A DNA stretch of 64,000 nucleotides from Agrobacterium vitis (GCF_013337045.2 NZ_CP118259.1:558001-622000), one strand, 5' to 3'. Positions 8,851 through 19,057 are shown, counted from the stretch's first letter. The notes: generated by a model not told the origin, from the sequence alone. Made by a program: numbers and translations.

Positions 8851-10749
8851 CTAAGGCTTACGCGGGGTGCCGGGTACGAAGCCGGTCATGGTGGTTTCCT
8901 GTTTGGCATAGGCCTGTTTGGTATTGCCCTGCGTGCCAACCACTTGCTGGGCATTGCGCAGATGGGCGCGCAGCACCTCGTCGCGCGGGCCAAAAGCGGT
9001 GCGGGCGCCATGGTCCATGATCAGTACCAGGTCGCATTCCTCAATCGCCGCCGGGCGATGCGCCATGATCACAGCAGCCCCGCCGTCGGCCTTGAGGGCG
9101 CGGATGGCCATGTTCAGCGCCACGGAGCCTTCGGCATCCAGATTGGAATTCGGTTCGTCCAGAATAAGCAGGACCGGATCGCCGTAGAGTGCGCGGGCAA
9201 GGCCGATGCGCTGCTTCTGCCCACCGGAAAGCCGCTGGCCGGTTGCGGGCAGGGGGGTGTCGTAACCCTGCGGCAGTTTCAGGATCATCTCATGGGCTGC
9301 GGCCTTGCGAGCGGCGGCAATCACCTTGTCCGGGTCGGGATCGGCGGTGAGGCGGGCGATGTTTTCGGCAATCGTCCCTTCAAACAGCACCACGTCCTGC
9401 GGCAGATAGCCGACATGGTCGGCCAGCCCGTCAGGGCCATATTGGTCCAGAGCGGCGCCGTCCAGCCGGATCTTGCCCGCCATCGGCTGCCAGACGCCGG
9501 TCAGCAGCCGGGCAAGGGTCGATTTGCCGGAGCCACTGGGGCCGATCACGCCCAGCGCATGGCCGGGGCCAAGCTCGAAGCTCATCATCCGCAGTGTCGC
9601 CACGCTTTCGCCGGGCGGCACGGCAGTAACCTGCTGGACCTGCAACAGCGCACGAGGCCTCGGTAGCGTGGTGCGGGTGTCTTCTTCGGGGATCTGTTCC
9701 AGCAGGAGTGATAGATTGCGCCAGCCTTCCTGTGCTCTCTGCATCAATTCCCATTGGGAAATGGCCGTCTCGATTGGGGCCAGCGCCCGACCGATCAGGA
9801 TCGATCCGGCGATCATCGCGCCAGCCTTGATTTCGCCGCGCAGCACCAGCCAGGCGCCGAGCGCCAGAATGGCCGATTGCAGGAAAATCCGGAAGGTTTT
9901 GGACATGGCGGTGTAAAAGCCATTGGTATCCGAATAGGCAATGTTGGCGGCAAGCGCCGTATGGCGCGTCGCCCTCCAGCGTGTTGCCGCACTCTTGCGC
10001 ATGCCCAGGGCCTTGACCGTTTCGGCGTCGCGGGCCAAGGCCATGGTCATCTCGTCGCTGATCCGGCTGGCATCGGCAGCTTTTGCCTGGATGCGTTTCG
10101 TCCCGCGCTGGTTCAGCAGCGTCAGCGCGATCAGCAGCAGCCCGCCCGCCAGCGCCAGATAGCCCATCCATGGATGGAAAACGAAGATCACAAACAGAAA
10201 AACCGGCGTCCAGGGAATGTCGAAAACGGCAAAAATCGCCGAGGAAGACAGCATTTTTTGCAGGGCGTCCAGATCGCGCATGCCGCGTGGTCCGGCAATA
10301 CCTTTCGATGCCAGTGCGGAGCGATCGAGCAGGGCGCGAAACACCCTGATGTCGAATTCGCTCTGGAGCCGTGCCCCAATCCGGGCGGCGATGCGTGAGC
10401 GGACGTGATCGAGAATGCCCATGATCGCATAGAGCAGGATGACCAGCAGGAACAGGACCAGAAGCGTGGCTTCCGATCGCGCCGCCAGCACACGGTCATA
10501 GACCTGAAGCATGAACAAGGGTCCGGTCAGGATCAGGAGGTTGACGAAGAAACTGAACAGGGCAATGGACAGGAAGCCCGCCTTGCTGCGCGCCAGCGCT
10601 GCCCGCAATTCCTCGACGCCGCCGCGCGCGACCTGATTCCGGCTCATGGAGGTCCGGCTCATGAATGGCTCTTGATCATTGAAAACCCCTGGATCTGAGC
10701 CCGACAGAACAGCCACCCCTGGCTGAGACCTGTCTGGCCTCTGCATCAT
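8851..10749 (-). CDS. Type I secretion ABC transporter, permease-ATPase (PrsD family)
   Basis: 632 residues. About the first 50 are polar. The transmembrane domain holds five to six helices (from about residue 60). The nucleotide-binding domain has Walker A GPSGSGKST, a Q-loop, signature LSGGQKQR, Walker B VLLILDEPNSNLD and the switch His in AHRPA. It lacks the C39-like N-terminal domain of HlyB, as PrsD/AprD exporters do. Two adjacent ATGs (10749 and 10746) follow GGAGGGG; the second is better spaced. An internal ATG at 10662 (MSRTSMSR) has only a weak site. It is operonic with the HlyD-family adaptor downstream. The outer-membrane partner is not in the window. Confidence 0.92.
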   Translation of the reverse strand: MMQRPDRSQPGVAVLSGSDPGVFNDQEPFMSRTSMSRNQVARGGVEELRAALARSKAGFLSIALFSFFVNLLILTGPLFMLQVYDRVLAARSEATLLVLFLLVILLYAIMGILDHVRSRIAARIGARLQSEFDIRVFRALLDRSALASKGIAGPRGMRDLDALQKMLSSSAIFAVFDIPWTPVFLFVIFVFHPWMGYLALAGGLLLIALTLLNQRGTKRIQAKAADASRISDEMTMALARDAETVKALGMRKSAATRWRATRHTALAANIAYSDTNGFYTAMSKTFRIFLQSAILALGAWLVLRGEIKAGAMIAGSILIGRALAPIETAISQWELMQRAQEGWRNLSLLLEQIPEEDTRTTLPRPRALLQVQQVTAVPPGESVATLRMMSFELGPGHALGVIGPSGSGKSTLARLLTGVWQPMAGKIRLDGAALDQYGPDGLADHVGYLPQDVVLFEGTIAENIARLTADPDPDKVIAAARKAAAHEMILKLPQGYDTPLPATGQRLSGGQKQRIGLARALYGDPVLLILDEPNSNLDAEGSVALNMAIRALKADGGAAVIMAHRPAAIEECDLVLIMDHGARTAFGPRDEVLRAHLRNAQQVVGTQGNTKQAYAKQETTMTGFVPGTPRKP

Positions 10750-11084
10750 CCCCTCCGAGGGGAATGATTTTTACAAATAATGCAGAAAAAACAAATTATT
10801 ATGACGACAGTTGGTGAACCTTTCCGAGTTCGCAGTCTGCAACTCAGCCTTTTATGTCTTTATGACAATCTTCTCGTTAAGGTACAATTCCCTCCACCCT
10901 GCAGGATTAAAAAAACCCTGCATATTACGATTTTTTGGCTGGTCTCAGATACAGGAGCTTCAGGCCCTTGACTGTGCCGCCCGTTAAAAACGGTCATGAC
11001 ATGACATCGTATAGGATGATACCACGAGAAGCAGCAGGCTTTAAATAGTGAGGAAGAAACAGCCTTCGGGAAAAGCCTTTGACC
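10750..11084. other. Intergenic, no gene recognised
   Basis: 335 bases between the secretion operon start and tRNA-Pro. It is AT-richer than the genes, contains CCCTGCA twice around an A-tract (10900-10922), and probably holds the secretion promoter reading leftward. A 63-codon open frame at 10780 has no ribosome site or recognisable content and is not called. Confidence 0.5.
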
Positions 11085-11161
11085 TGGTCGGAGTGGAGTG
11101 ATTCGAACACTCGACCCCCACGTCCCGAACGTGGTGCGCTACCAGACTGCGCTACACTCCG
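11085..11161 (-). tRNA. tRNA-Pro (anticodon CGG)
   Basis: Read on the minus strand, the 77-base gene has acceptor stem CGGAGTG/CACTCCG, D-arm GCGC...GCGC, anticodon stem CCACG/CGTGG around loop TTCGGGA (anticodon CGG, proline CCG codons), T-arm GAGTG TTCGAAT CACTC, discriminator A and an encoded CCA. All stems pair. Confidence 0.97.
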
Positions 11162-11520
11162 TGACCAGTGGCGCCCGTATAAACCAGGGTTTCACAATAG
11201 ACAAGCGGGTGGCTTTAAAAAAATCATGGCTTTTCAACAGGGGTGAGAATGCCGCACGCCGAGGGTGCCGCGTGCCTCGAACGGTTGCAGAAAAATTGAG
11301 TTAATTCTTTGTATTTAATGAATAATATTATCTTTTATCAATTTCGGTACGCGATATTTCACTGTTGCCGTTTTGAAACAAGTTGACGTGAGCAAGAAAC
11401 TTGGTGATTTCCAATTTAAGGTTTTGGGGATAAAGGCGAAAGACAAAGTGGCACAGGTGTGGCCGGGGCAGGGCTCTGCCAGGCCGGGCTGCTTGAAGCG
11501 GGTTACCAAGGGACAGAATT
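11162..11520. other. Intergenic, AT-rich leader of lipoprotein gene
   Basis: 359 bases. The part at 11300-11370 is strongly AT-rich (TAATTC, TATTTAATGAATAATATTATC) and is the likely promoter zone of the lipoprotein gene. No small ORF with a credible ribosome site and no tRNA-borne attachment site was seen. Confidence 0.4.
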
Positions 11521-11940
11521 ATGAATTTTCGGATCATGCTGACGGCTGGTTTGGCGCTGGCGCTGGCTGGATGTACCACGACGACATCGGGCATCATGCC
11601 TGTACAGAAGAAAAACCTGGTGGAAGAGCGTTGGGTCGGCCAACCGGCGGGAGCCTTCTTTGCCAAATTTGGGCCGCCGATCAATGACGAACAGGCGGGC
11701 GGTGCCACCGTTTATAGCTGGCGCGGTGGCTTCAGGACCCGCACGGTCGCTCCGACCTATGCACAAACGCCCGATGGCAAGCGCGGCAAGGTCACCAAGG
11801 CCGGGCGCACCGAATATCTGCGCTGCGAAGTGCGAGTCACAGTCTCTCCAGACTATGTCATCCGTGCGATCAAGCCTGTCATCGACAGGCCTGTTGAAGG
11901 CGGCAAGACCTGGTGCGAAGAGTTTTTGGGCGGCGCATAA
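11521..11940 (+). CDS. Small putative lipoprotein
   Basis: 139 residues. ATG 11521 follows AAGGGA seven bases upstream. A lipoprotein signal peptide with lipobox LAGC ends at Cys18, so the mature protein is lipid-anchored at the outer or inner membrane. The mature part begins Thr/Ser-rich, then has basic and aromatic residues (KNLVEERWVGQPAGAFF) and two Cys (LRCEV, TWCEEF) that could pair. I do not recognise a named family. Nothing in the neighbourhood suggests a pathway; it is monocistronic. Confidence 0.8.
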   Translation: MNFRIMLTAGLALALAGCTTTTSGIMPVQKKNLVEERWVGQPAGAFFAKFGPPINDEQAGGATVYSWRGGFRTRTVAPTYAQTPDGKRGKVTKAGRTEYLRCEVRVTVSPDYVIRAIKPVIDRPVEGGKTWCEEFLGGA

Positions 11941-12033
11941 TGCCGTTATCCACGTGATGAGAGGCCGTGTAAACGTCAGTTGACGGTGCCCGGTTTTCGA
12001 AAACGTGTCTTCTAAAGCGTACGAAGATGGATC

Positions 12034-12066
12034 AAGGCGAGGTTGTCAGGCGACCTCGCCTTTTTT
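12034..12066 (+). terminator. Rho-independent terminator
   Basis: Ten-base perfect stem AAGGCGAGGT / ACCTCGCCTT (12034-12043, 12053-12062) with a nine-base loop, running into TTTTTT. It ends transcription about 95 bases after the lipoprotein stop, leaving a short 3' tail that could also be processed. Confidence 0.88.
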
Positions 12067-12445
12067 GTTGTGTGCGGCGTTGAGCGCTTCGTGCTTTCAC
12101 GCACAAACGTGCTCAAAGCGGGTTTCTTTGGAAACCCAGCCATGCGCCGGCGGCAAAATTGCGCCCCGGCGACCGGTTTTCAATGCCTGTTTATCGAATA
12201 TTTCCAAGGTCTGGATGCGGGCGGAGTTTTTCGCTCCGGTTATGACCTCGACCTTTCGAATTTACCCACTCTATTTTAGGGAAATATTAAATCTTAATTG
12301 TGTTATATGAAATCTATCGTAAAGCACCCATGATGGGTCGCCTGTCGCACTCTTGCCAAGCCAAGAAAGCAGCGTCAGGTTCGTGAGAGCTTGCCTCTCC
12401 CTCTGTTCCTTCCCCACCCCCATCAGATTTAAGAGGCGAGGCATA
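12067..12445. other. Intergenic before chemoreceptor gene
   Basis: 379 bases. The AT-rich stretch 12255-12320 probably carries the promoter of the chemoreceptor gene. No coding potential with a ribosome site was found in the first 200 bases. Confidence 0.4.
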
Positions 12446-14431
12446 ATGTCTTTTTTGGCCAATGCGAGCATTCGCACGAAAATTCTGTCGCTCATTGTCC
12501 CGGTCTGCATGATCGGCATTGGCGGACTGGGCATCGTCGCGAGTACTTATAAGTCGACGGACACGGAATATTCCGACTTTATCGCCACGGACGCCATCGC
12601 TGCCAGCGAAATGTCTCGTTCGGTCACGTCTATGCTGGCAATGGGCTATGGCGCCTATCAGGTGATTTCCTATGATGTCAGCAAGCTTGACACATCAAGC
12701 GTCAAATCGGCCTACACGGATTCGATCTCGACACTTTTTAAGCGCTTGGACAAGGTCAAGTCCCTGACGCCGGAGAATGCTGGCGATGTCGACAGGTTTG
12801 TCGATCGCGCTCGCGCCATCCAGGCATTGACCGACAAGGCCGTTCAATTGGCTGCCGCGCGACAGCATGATGAGGCAAGAGTCCTACTGGTGACGGCAGA
12901 TCCATTGATTGCCAAATGGCGCGACGATCTTCGCGACTGGAACAATGGCAATACAGCTGCTCTCCTTAAGAAAAGCGACGCCCTGACAGACCAGACGAAT
13001 ACAACCATTCTGACGTCTTTGACGATTGTCGGCAGCGTCATGCTCCTGGCCATTGTTTTGGCCCTGGTCGTCACCTCGCGTGGCATTATCGGTCCAATCG
13101 ACAGGCTTCGCAGTCGGATGATAGCGCTAGCAAACGGTGAATCGCAGCAGGAGATACCCGGCCTGTCGCGCAAGGACGAGGTCGGGCAGATGGCTGTCGC
13201 TGTCGGCGTTTTCCGCGACAATGCCATCGAGCGCGTTCGTCTGGAGCAGGAAACCGCGGCCAATCGCAGCCTCTCGGAAAAAGAGCGTCTCGAGCGTGAG
13301 GAGCAAAAGGCCAGGGAAGCGGCGGATATCCAATTCGCGGTCGATAATCTGGCAAACGGGCTTTCGCATCTGTCCGATGGCGATGTCTCCTATCGTATCG
13401 GTCAGCCTTTCGTCGCCCATCTGGATGGCGTGCGCGCCAGCTTCAACAACTCGGCTGAAAAATTGCAGGAAGCGCTGACCCACGTTTCTCAGAATGCTAG
13501 CGCTATCGATGCGGGCGCCAATGAGATAAAGGCGGCGGCGGATGATCTGGCCAAGCGCACTGAGCAGCAGGCCGCCTCCGTCGAGGAAACGGCTGCGGCC
13601 CTGGAACAGATCACCACCACGGTAAAGGATTCGACCCGTCGTGCCCAGGAAGCGGGAACTCTGGTTTCGCGCACCAAGGCCGGAGCCGAGCAATCCGGCG
13701 AGGTGGTGCGCCGCGCCGTGATCGCCATGGAACAGATCGAAAAATCATCGGCTGAGATTTCCAACATCATCAGCGTCATCGATGAAATCGCCTTCCAGAC
13801 CAATCTTCTGGCGCTGAATGCCGGCGTCGAGGCGGCTCGTGCCGGTGAAGCAGGCAAGGGCTTTGCAGTCGTTGCCCAGGAAGTGCGCGAGCTTGCCCAG
13901 CGTTCCGCCAATGCGGCCAAGGACATCAAGGCGCTGATCACCACCTCCAACAGCCAGGTCCAGTCCGGCGTGCTTCTGGTGGGAGAAACCGGTGCTGCAC
14001 TGGAAACCATGGTTGCCGAAGTGCAGGAAATCAACCGTCACGTCAGCGCCATCGTTGAGGCGGCCCATGAACAATCGTCCGGCCTCCAGCAGATCAACAC
14101 TGCCGTCAACCAGATGGACCAGGACACCCAGAAAAACGCGGCAATGGTGGAGGAATCCACGGCGGCAAGCCACGGTCTGGCAAGAGAAGTCGCCTCGCTG
14201 AACCAGCTTCTGTCACAATTCAAGCTGTCCGGCGGCGGGCAAAGTGGGTTCAATGCTGGATCGGCCTATGCTGCGTCGGCTCGTCCCGCCCCCGTTCGTA
14301 CCACCCATGTGGCACAGGCTCCGGTGGCTTCGCCCGCCCGTGCGCTTGGCCGCAAGATCGCCAGTGCCTTCTCCGGCAAATCGTCAGCACCGGCTGCTGC
14401 TGCCGCCGATCAGTCCTGGGAAGAGTTCTGA
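12446..14431 (+). CDS. Methyl-accepting chemotaxis protein
   Basis: 661 residues. ATG 12446 follows GAGGCGAGG and gives a short basic lead into TM1 (about 11-33). The periplasmic part (34-187) is helical, four-helix-bundle-like. TM2 is at about 188-210, followed by HAMP (211-263), a linker with a second HAMP-like segment, and a signalling domain with the hairpin tip [20 protein letters not shown]. The tail is Ala/Pro-rich and ends in SWEEF, similar to the C-terminal pentapeptides that tether CheR/CheB in some receptors. No ligand is predicted. No che genes are adjacent, so this receptor feeds a remote cluster. Confidence 0.95.
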   Translation: MSFLANASIRTKILSLIVPVCMIGIGGLGIVASTYKSTDTEYSDFIATDAIAASEMSRSVTSMLAMGYGAYQVISYDVSKLDTSSVKSAYTDSISTLFKRLDKVKSLTPENAGDVDRFVDRARAIQALTDKAVQLAAARQHDEARVLLVTADPLIAKWRDDLRDWNNGNTAALLKKSDALTDQTNTTILTSLTIVGSVMLLAIVLALVVTSRGIIGPIDRLRSRMIALANGESQQEIPGLSRKDEVGQMAVAVGVFRDNAIERVRLEQETAANRSLSEKERLEREEQKAREAADIQFAVDNLANGLSHLSDGDVSYRIGQPFVAHLDGVRASFNNSAEKLQEALTHVSQNASAIDAGANEIKAAADDLAKRTEQQAASVEETAAALEQITTTVKDSTRRAQEAGTLVSRTKAGAEQSGEVVRRAVIAMEQIEKSSAEISNIISVIDEIAFQTNLLALNAGVEAARAGEAGKGFAVVAQEVRELAQRSANAAKDIKALITTSNSQVQSGVLLVGETGAALETMVAEVQEINRHVSAIVEAAHEQSSGLQQINTAVNQMDQDTQKNAAMVEESTAASHGLAREVASLNQLLSQFKLSGGGQSGFNAGSAYAASARPAPVRTTHVAQAPVASPARALGRKIASAFSGKSSAPAAAAADQSWEEF

Positions 14432-14487
14432 GGCTGGCTCACCAGCTGCAACGCTCAACGGGAATATCCCTTGTTATCAAGATTATT

Positions 14488-14518
14488 ACGCCGGGAAGCT
14501 TTGCTTTCCGGCGTTTTC
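14488..14518 (+). terminator. Rho-independent terminator after chemoreceptor gene
   Basis: Stem ACGCCGG / CCGGCGT (14488-14494, 14508-14514) extended inward by GAAGC/GCTTTC, followed by TTTTCG. It lies 57 bases after the stop codon. Confidence 0.8.
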
Positions 14519-14808
14519 GTTTGGAATGAACCGGACGGGCCGCCACAAGGGCAACGGGCAAGGGGGCGGCAAGGCAAAGGGGGGCAAGGGGGAATAAGAG
14601 CGACAAGGACGAGGCGGCAGGAATTGCGCTATATCTTTGGCTTTGAGTGATATTTGCTCCGCATTGGCGACAGCATAAAAGGCAATTCCTGTCTTTTGAC
14701 GATAAAAACATCGATACTCGGCGGCATCAGAGGCTTATGCCGGGCGCAGCCAGTGAGTGGGCGTGGGCCTTGGTCGGACATTGAGTAGGCCCGCTAGGAA
14801 TCAAACGA
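14519..14808. other. Intergenic with G-rich tract before cysH
   Basis: 290 bases. A purine-rich section (14546-14592) has five runs of three to six G. The rest should hold the promoter of cysH. No riboswitch that I know for sulfur genes could be recognised. Confidence 0.4.
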
Positions 14809-15558
14809 ATGACATCGCAATCCAATCTTCAGGCCGTTGCCACCTTGGACGCGGCGCTCGCTGAATTAGATCTCACTGCCCGCTTGCGCCTTGTTGAGGA
14901 GCTTGGCGGTCGCTCTGTCTTCACCACAAGCCTTGGGCTTGAGGATCAGGTGATTACGGCGGCAATCGGCCTTGCCGGTCTCTCCATTGAGGTGGCAACC
15001 TTGCAAACCGGTCGCTTGTTCAAGGAAACCCTCGATCTGATTGCCGAGACCGAAGAGCGCTTCGGCATTTCCATCACGCAATATTCGCCCGATCAGGACG
15101 ATATTGACGCCTATGCGGCAAAATATGGCTTGAACGGCTTTTACGAAAGCGTTGAAGCGCGCCATGCCTGCTGTCATGTGCGCAAGCTTGTTCCTCTGGC
15201 GCGGGCGCTGCAAGGCGCTTCTGTCTGGGTTACGGGCCTGCGCCGCAGCCAGTCCGGCAATCGCGCCACAACGCCGTTCGCCGAATATGACGCCGAGCGT
15301 AACCTGATCAAGGTCAACCCGCTGGCCGACTGGTCGCTGGACGATATCAACGCCTACGTAGAGAGCGAGGCTGTGCCGATCAATCCGCTGCATGCACGCG
15401 GCTATCCCTCGATTGGCTGTGAACCCTGCACCCGTGCGATCAAGCCGGGCGAGCCTGAGCGGGCCGGCCGCTGGTGGTGGGAAAACGACGAGAAGCGCGA
15501 ATGCGGCCTGCATGTACCGGACGCTGCCATTCCATCACTGAATTCCAGTTCCCTTTAA
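14809..15558 (+). CDS. cysH: Adenylylsulfate (APS) reductase
   Basis: 249 residues. It reduces APS to sulfite with thioredoxin in cytoplasmic sulfate assimilation. The PP-loop nucleotide site is at about residues 38-50 ([12 protein letters not shown]). The pair HACCHVRK and the later GCEPCTR give the CC...CxxC set that binds a 4Fe-4S cluster and marks the APS-using (not PAPS-using) subgroup. The C-terminal ECGLH carries the catalytic Cys. It is followed within 85 bases by cysD and cysN. The absence of a cysC kinase domain from cysN agrees with direct use of APS. Confidence 0.95.
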   Translation: MTSQSNLQAVATLDAALAELDLTARLRLVEELGGRSVFTTSLGLEDQVITAAIGLAGLSIEVATLQTGRLFKETLDLIAETEERFGISITQYSPDQDDIDAYAAKYGLNGFYESVEARHACCHVRKLVPLARALQGASVWVTGLRRSQSGNRATTPFAEYDAERNLIKVNPLADWSLDDINAYVESEAVPINPLHARGYPSIGCEPCTRAIKPGEPERAGRWWWENDEKRECGLHVPDAAIPSLNSSSL

Positions 15559-15640
15559 CAGCCGTTTTCTGGGCTTTTGGCGAGGTTTTTCTCGTTCAAG
15601 ACTAGCCAAGACCAGTCATCGGCAACTAGGAATATGTTTT

Positions 15641-16672
15641 ATGTCCGTACAGAGTCTGCCCCCGCAGCCGTCATCGCAGCCCGAATCTGGGCCGCACGCA
15701 TCTGGAAATCAAGTCATGCATCTTCATCAGTCCGAGTTTGATCCGCATTCCAAGGAGGTCGTGGCGCGTGCGCCGCTCGATCCGCATTTGAAGGCGCTGG
15801 AAAACGAGGCAATCCATATTTTCCGCGAAGTGGCCGGCGAGTTCGAAAACCCCGTCATGCTCTATTCGATCGGCAAGGATTCGTCCGTGCTGCTGCACTT
15901 GGCGCGCAAGGCCTTCTATCCAGGCCGGGTGCCGTTTCCGCTGCTGCATATCGATACCGGTTGGAAATTCCGGGAAATGATTGCCTTCCGCGACGAGATG
16001 GCTAAGCGCTATGATCTGGATCTGGTCGTCCATACCAATCCGCGCGGCAAGACCGAAGGTGTCACACCCTTTTCGCACGGCTCGGCGCTCTATACCGACA
16101 TCATGAAGACCGAGGCGCTGCGCCAGGCGCTGGACGCCGGCAAATATGACGCTGCCTTCGGTGGTGCGCGCCGCGATGAGGAAGCCTCGCGCGCCAAGGA
16201 GCGGATCTACTCCTTCCGCACGCCTGACCATAAATGGGACCCGCGCAACCAGCGCCCGGAACTGTGGAATGTCTATAATGGCATGATCCGCCGGGGTGAA
16301 AGCGTGCGGGCCTTCCCGCTGTCCAATTGGACGGAAGTCGATATCTGGCGCTATATTCAGGCGGAAAACATTCCGCTTGTGCCGCTGTATTTCGCCGAAA
16401 ACCGACCCTTCATTGAGCGCGATGGCATGATGGTCCTGGCCGAAGATGAGCGGCTGGAACTGCTGCCGGGCGAAAAGGTTCAGCATGGATCGATCCGCTT
16501 CCGCACGCTCGGCTGCTTCCCGCTGACCGGCGCGCTCCGATCCGAGGCCCGGACCCTGGATGAAGTGATTGCCGAACTGGAAATTGCGACCGTCTCCGAG
16601 CGTCAGGGTCGCGCTATCGACCGTGACCAGTCCGGATCGATGGAAAAGAAAAAACGCGAAGGATATTTCTGA
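15641..16672 (+). CDS. cysD: Sulfate adenylyltransferase subunit 2
   Basis: 343 residues from ATG 15641, which has AGGA eight bases upstream. An internal ATG at 15716 (MHLHQSEFD) would give 318 residues, nearer the usual family length, so the first 25 Pro/Ser-rich residues may be a local extension. The PP-loop motif is [29 protein letters not shown] and the [11 protein letters not shown] tail are characteristic. With CysN it forms APS from ATP and sulfate. The stop codon lies one base before the cysN start. Confidence 0.96.
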   Translation: MSVQSLPPQPSSQPESGPHASGNQVMHLHQSEFDPHSKEVVARAPLDPHLKALENEAIHIFREVAGEFENPVMLYSIGKDSSVLLHLARKAFYPGRVPFPLLHIDTGWKFREMIAFRDEMAKRYDLDLVVHTNPRGKTEGVTPFSHGSALYTDIMKTEALRQALDAGKYDAAFGGARRDEEASRAKERIYSFRTPDHKWDPRNQRPELWNVYNGMIRRGESVRAFPLSNWTEVDIWRYIQAENIPLVPLYFAENRPFIERDGMMVLAEDERLELLPGEKVQHGSIRFRTLGCFPLTGALRSEARTLDEVIAELEIATVSERQGRAIDRDQSGSMEKKKREGYF

Positions 16673-16673
16673 G

Positions 16674-18212
16674 ATGACCGCAAGCGCCACCGCACTCGCC
16701 GCCAACCTGGCGTCCACATCCGATTTTTCCTCCAAAGAATCGTCGCAGGGGCTTTCCTTGGCAAATGCAGTCCCTCAGTCCGAGGTCGCCTATAGCGGTC
16801 GCGATTCCCGTCCCTTGCGTCTCATCACCTGTGGTTCGGTCGATGACGGTAAATCGACGCTGATCGGCCGGTTGCTGTGGGATACCAAGGCGGTCAAGGA
16901 AGACCAGGCCGCAACGCTGCGCCGTGATAGCGGCAAGCAGAACGATCTTGGCCTGCCGGATTTCGCGCTGCTGCTTGATGGTCTTCAGGCGGAACGCGAA
17001 CAGGGCATCACCATCGATGTCGCCTATCGTTATTTTGCCACCGACAAGCGCTCCTTCATCGTCGCCGACACGCCCGGCCATGAGCAATATACCCGCAACA
17101 TGGCGACCGGTGCCTCGACCGCCGATCTCGCCGTGCTGCTGGTCGATGCCCGCGCCGGTATTCTTGAACAGACCCGCCGGCATGCGACCATTGCCTCGCT
17201 GATGGGCATCAAGCAATTCGTGCTGGCCGTCAACAAGATCGACCTGACCGATTACGACAAGGCTGGTTTTGACGCCATCGTCAACGAGTTCAAGGACATC
17301 GCCCTGACGCTCGGCGTGCGCCAGACCACGGCCATTCCGATGTCGGCGCTGAAGGGCGAAAATGTCGTCTATTCCGGCCAGGAGCCGATGCCCTGGTATG
17401 ACGGCCCGACGTTGGTGGAAGCATTGGAACGCGCCACCTCGCGTTCGGCACAATCGACGGGCTTCCGCCTGCCGGTACAGCGCGTGTCGCGTCCGGGTGA
17501 AAGCTTTCGCGGCTATCAGGGGACGGTGGCCGGTGGCGCGGTCAAGCCGGGCGATAGCGTCGCCATCCTGCCGTCGGGCGCCATTGCCAATGTGAAGCAG
17601 ATCGTCACCTTCGATCTGGTGCGCAATGCTGCCGTGGCTGGCGATGCCATTACCCTGGTGCTCGACCGGCAGGTGGATGTGTCGCGCGGCGACATGATCG
17701 TTTCGCTCGATGCCGAGCCACAGGTTGGCCTCGCCTTCGATGCGCAGCTCGTGGCTTTGCAGCCGGACGGCATCCTGCCCAATAAGCGCTATTGGCTGAA
17801 AAGTGGATCGCGCCGCCAGCGCGTCCAGGTCAAGCCAGTGCAGCAACTGGATCTGAAAAACGGCAAATGGGGTCCGGCGGAAAGCCTTCCCATGAACGCC
17901 ATCGGCAAGGTACATCTGGCCTTCGACGAAAAGGCGGTGTTTGACCCCTACGAGCAGAACCGCTCGACCGGCGCCTTCATCCTGATCGACCCCGACACCA
18001 ACAACACGGTTGCCGGCGGCATGATCACCGCCAAGCGCTCGGATGTCGATGGCCTGAACACCGGTGAAGCCCGCGTGCTTCTGTCGCTGCCGGCCGATCT
18101 CGCCGACCAGCTCATGGCCACCGAACTGCTGGCCGCCCGCCGCGACGAAGTGGAACTGCGCCGGGTGACGACCGCCAAGGCACGGGACTTGCTGGACGGG
18201 ATTGAGGGTTAA
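16674..18212 (+). CDS. cysN: Sulfate adenylyltransferase subunit 1 (GTPase)
   Basis: 512 residues. EF-Tu-like GTPase that drives APS synthesis with CysD. After about 40 variable residues come G1 GSVDDGKST, G3 DTPGHEQYTRNM and G4 NKIDLTD, then the beta-barrel domains 2 and 3. The protein ends at the barrel, so unlike NodQ/CysNC it has no fused APS kinase. ATG 16674 follows the cysD stop by one base, so translation is coupled. Confidence 0.96.
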   Translation: MTASATALAANLASTSDFSSKESSQGLSLANAVPQSEVAYSGRDSRPLRLITCGSVDDGKSTLIGRLLWDTKAVKEDQAATLRRDSGKQNDLGLPDFALLLDGLQAEREQGITIDVAYRYFATDKRSFIVADTPGHEQYTRNMATGASTADLAVLLVDARAGILEQTRRHATIASLMGIKQFVLAVNKIDLTDYDKAGFDAIVNEFKDIALTLGVRQTTAIPMSALKGENVVYSGQEPMPWYDGPTLVEALERATSRSAQSTGFRLPVQRVSRPGESFRGYQGTVAGGAVKPGDSVAILPSGAIANVKQIVTFDLVRNAAVAGDAITLVLDRQVDVSRGDMIVSLDAEPQVGLAFDAQLVALQPDGILPNKRYWLKSGSRRQRVQVKPVQQLDLKNGKWGPAESLPMNAIGKVHLAFDEKAVFDPYEQNRSTGAFILIDPDTNNTVAGGMITAKRSDVDGLNTGEARVLLSLPADLADQLMATELLAARRDEVELRRVTTAKARDLLDGIEG

Positions 18213-18251
18213 TTTTCATCGGCTGTATTGGCCGATGAACTGATGAGTTAC

Positions 18252-18293
18252 AGCCGTCATGTGTTGGAGAAACGCATGGCGGCTTTTGTTTTT
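18252..18293 (+). terminator. Rho-independent terminator after cysN
   Basis: Stem AGCCGTCATG / CATGGCGGCT (18252-18261, 18275-18284; one G-T pair) with a 13-base loop, followed by TTTGTTTTT. It ends the cysHDN unit. Confidence 0.82.
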
Positions 18294-18449
18294 ATCAATT
18301 GCGTGGGTTCTTTATTGGTATGAGAGGCTTGGTGAGGGCGGGGATATGCTTGCTTTCGGTCCGAGACTTTCATGGATCGTGATGTAAAGCTCTCGGCGAA
18401 TAATCCATTTCTGCAAAAACGGTTTGCGACGGAATTTTATTTGAAAATC

Positions 18450-19034
18450 CTAGGAATTTTGCGACACCAGCGTGCGCCTGATGGCAGTCGGTGGGCGTTT
18501 GTAGACCTCCTGAAAAACGGCGTTGAAGCGCCGGAGACTTCCAAAACCAGCTTGCAAAGCAATGTCGGTTATCGGTAGGTCTGTTTCTGTCAGCAGGCGC
18601 TTTGCCCGTTGCACGCGAGCCGTTTTTGCCACCTGCATCGGGCTTGCTCCGAGATGTTTTTGAAACAGCCGCGAGAGATGGCGTGCGCCAACGCCAACAC
18701 GTTCCGCAAGCAAATCAACTGTTGCACCGCGCATATCAAGCGCTCCTTCTTCCCGAATGAGTCTGGCTGCCTTTTCAACGGTCGCAACGCTTCCCTTCCA
18801 GGCCGGACAGAAAGGGGCAGATTCCGGCCGACAACGCAGGCAAGGCCGATAGCCCGCCAGCTCCGCCGACGCCGCGCTGGGTAAGAACTCGACATTGCGG
18901 CGATAGGGAAGGCGGACCGGGCAGACACAACGGCAATAGATTCCAGTTGTTCGTACGCCGATGAAAAACCGACCGTCGAAACCGGGATCGCGTGCCAGCC
19001 ACGCCTGCTCGCAGATGGAAATATCCAAATTCAT
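18450..19034 (-). CDS. AdaA-like methylphosphotriester sensor/AraC regulator
   Basis: 194 residues. The N-terminal half is the Ada zinc domain: the Cys ligands appear in GIYCRCVCPVR and in RPCLRCRPE; the first Cys of the YC pair is the methyl acceptor in Ada. An extra Cys (YCRCVC) is unusual. The C-terminal half is an AraC-type double HTH (AERVGVGARHLSRLFQ, ITDIALQAGFGSLRRFNAVF). The methyltransferase half of Ada is encoded separately at 20076, so this is the split arrangement known from Bacillus AdaA/AdaB. It is divergent from the exporter-methyltransferase operon and probably activates both directions when methylated. Confidence 0.9.
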   Translation of the reverse strand: MNLDISICEQAWLARDPGFDGRFFIGVRTTGIYCRCVCPVRLPYRRNVEFLPSAASAELAGYRPCLRCRPESAPFCPAWKGSVATVEKAARLIREEGALDMRGATVDLLAERVGVGARHLSRLFQKHLGASPMQVAKTARVQRAKRLLTETDLPITDIALQAGFGSLRRFNAVFQEVYKRPPTAIRRTLVSQNS

Positions 19035-19057
19035 GGCATCATTTTACACGAGTTCGA

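Noticed and set aside
10780..10971. 63-codon frame upstream of the secretion operon
   Set aside because: In AT-rich promoter DNA with no ribosome site or recognisable features.
11085..11161. Integration site of a genomic island at tRNA-Pro
   Set aside because: No integrase gene and no repeated tRNA 3' end were seen on either side.
18372..18578. 68-codon plus-strand frame after cysN
   Set aside because: Lies past the terminator and runs into the antisense strand of the AdaA-like gene; no ribosome site.
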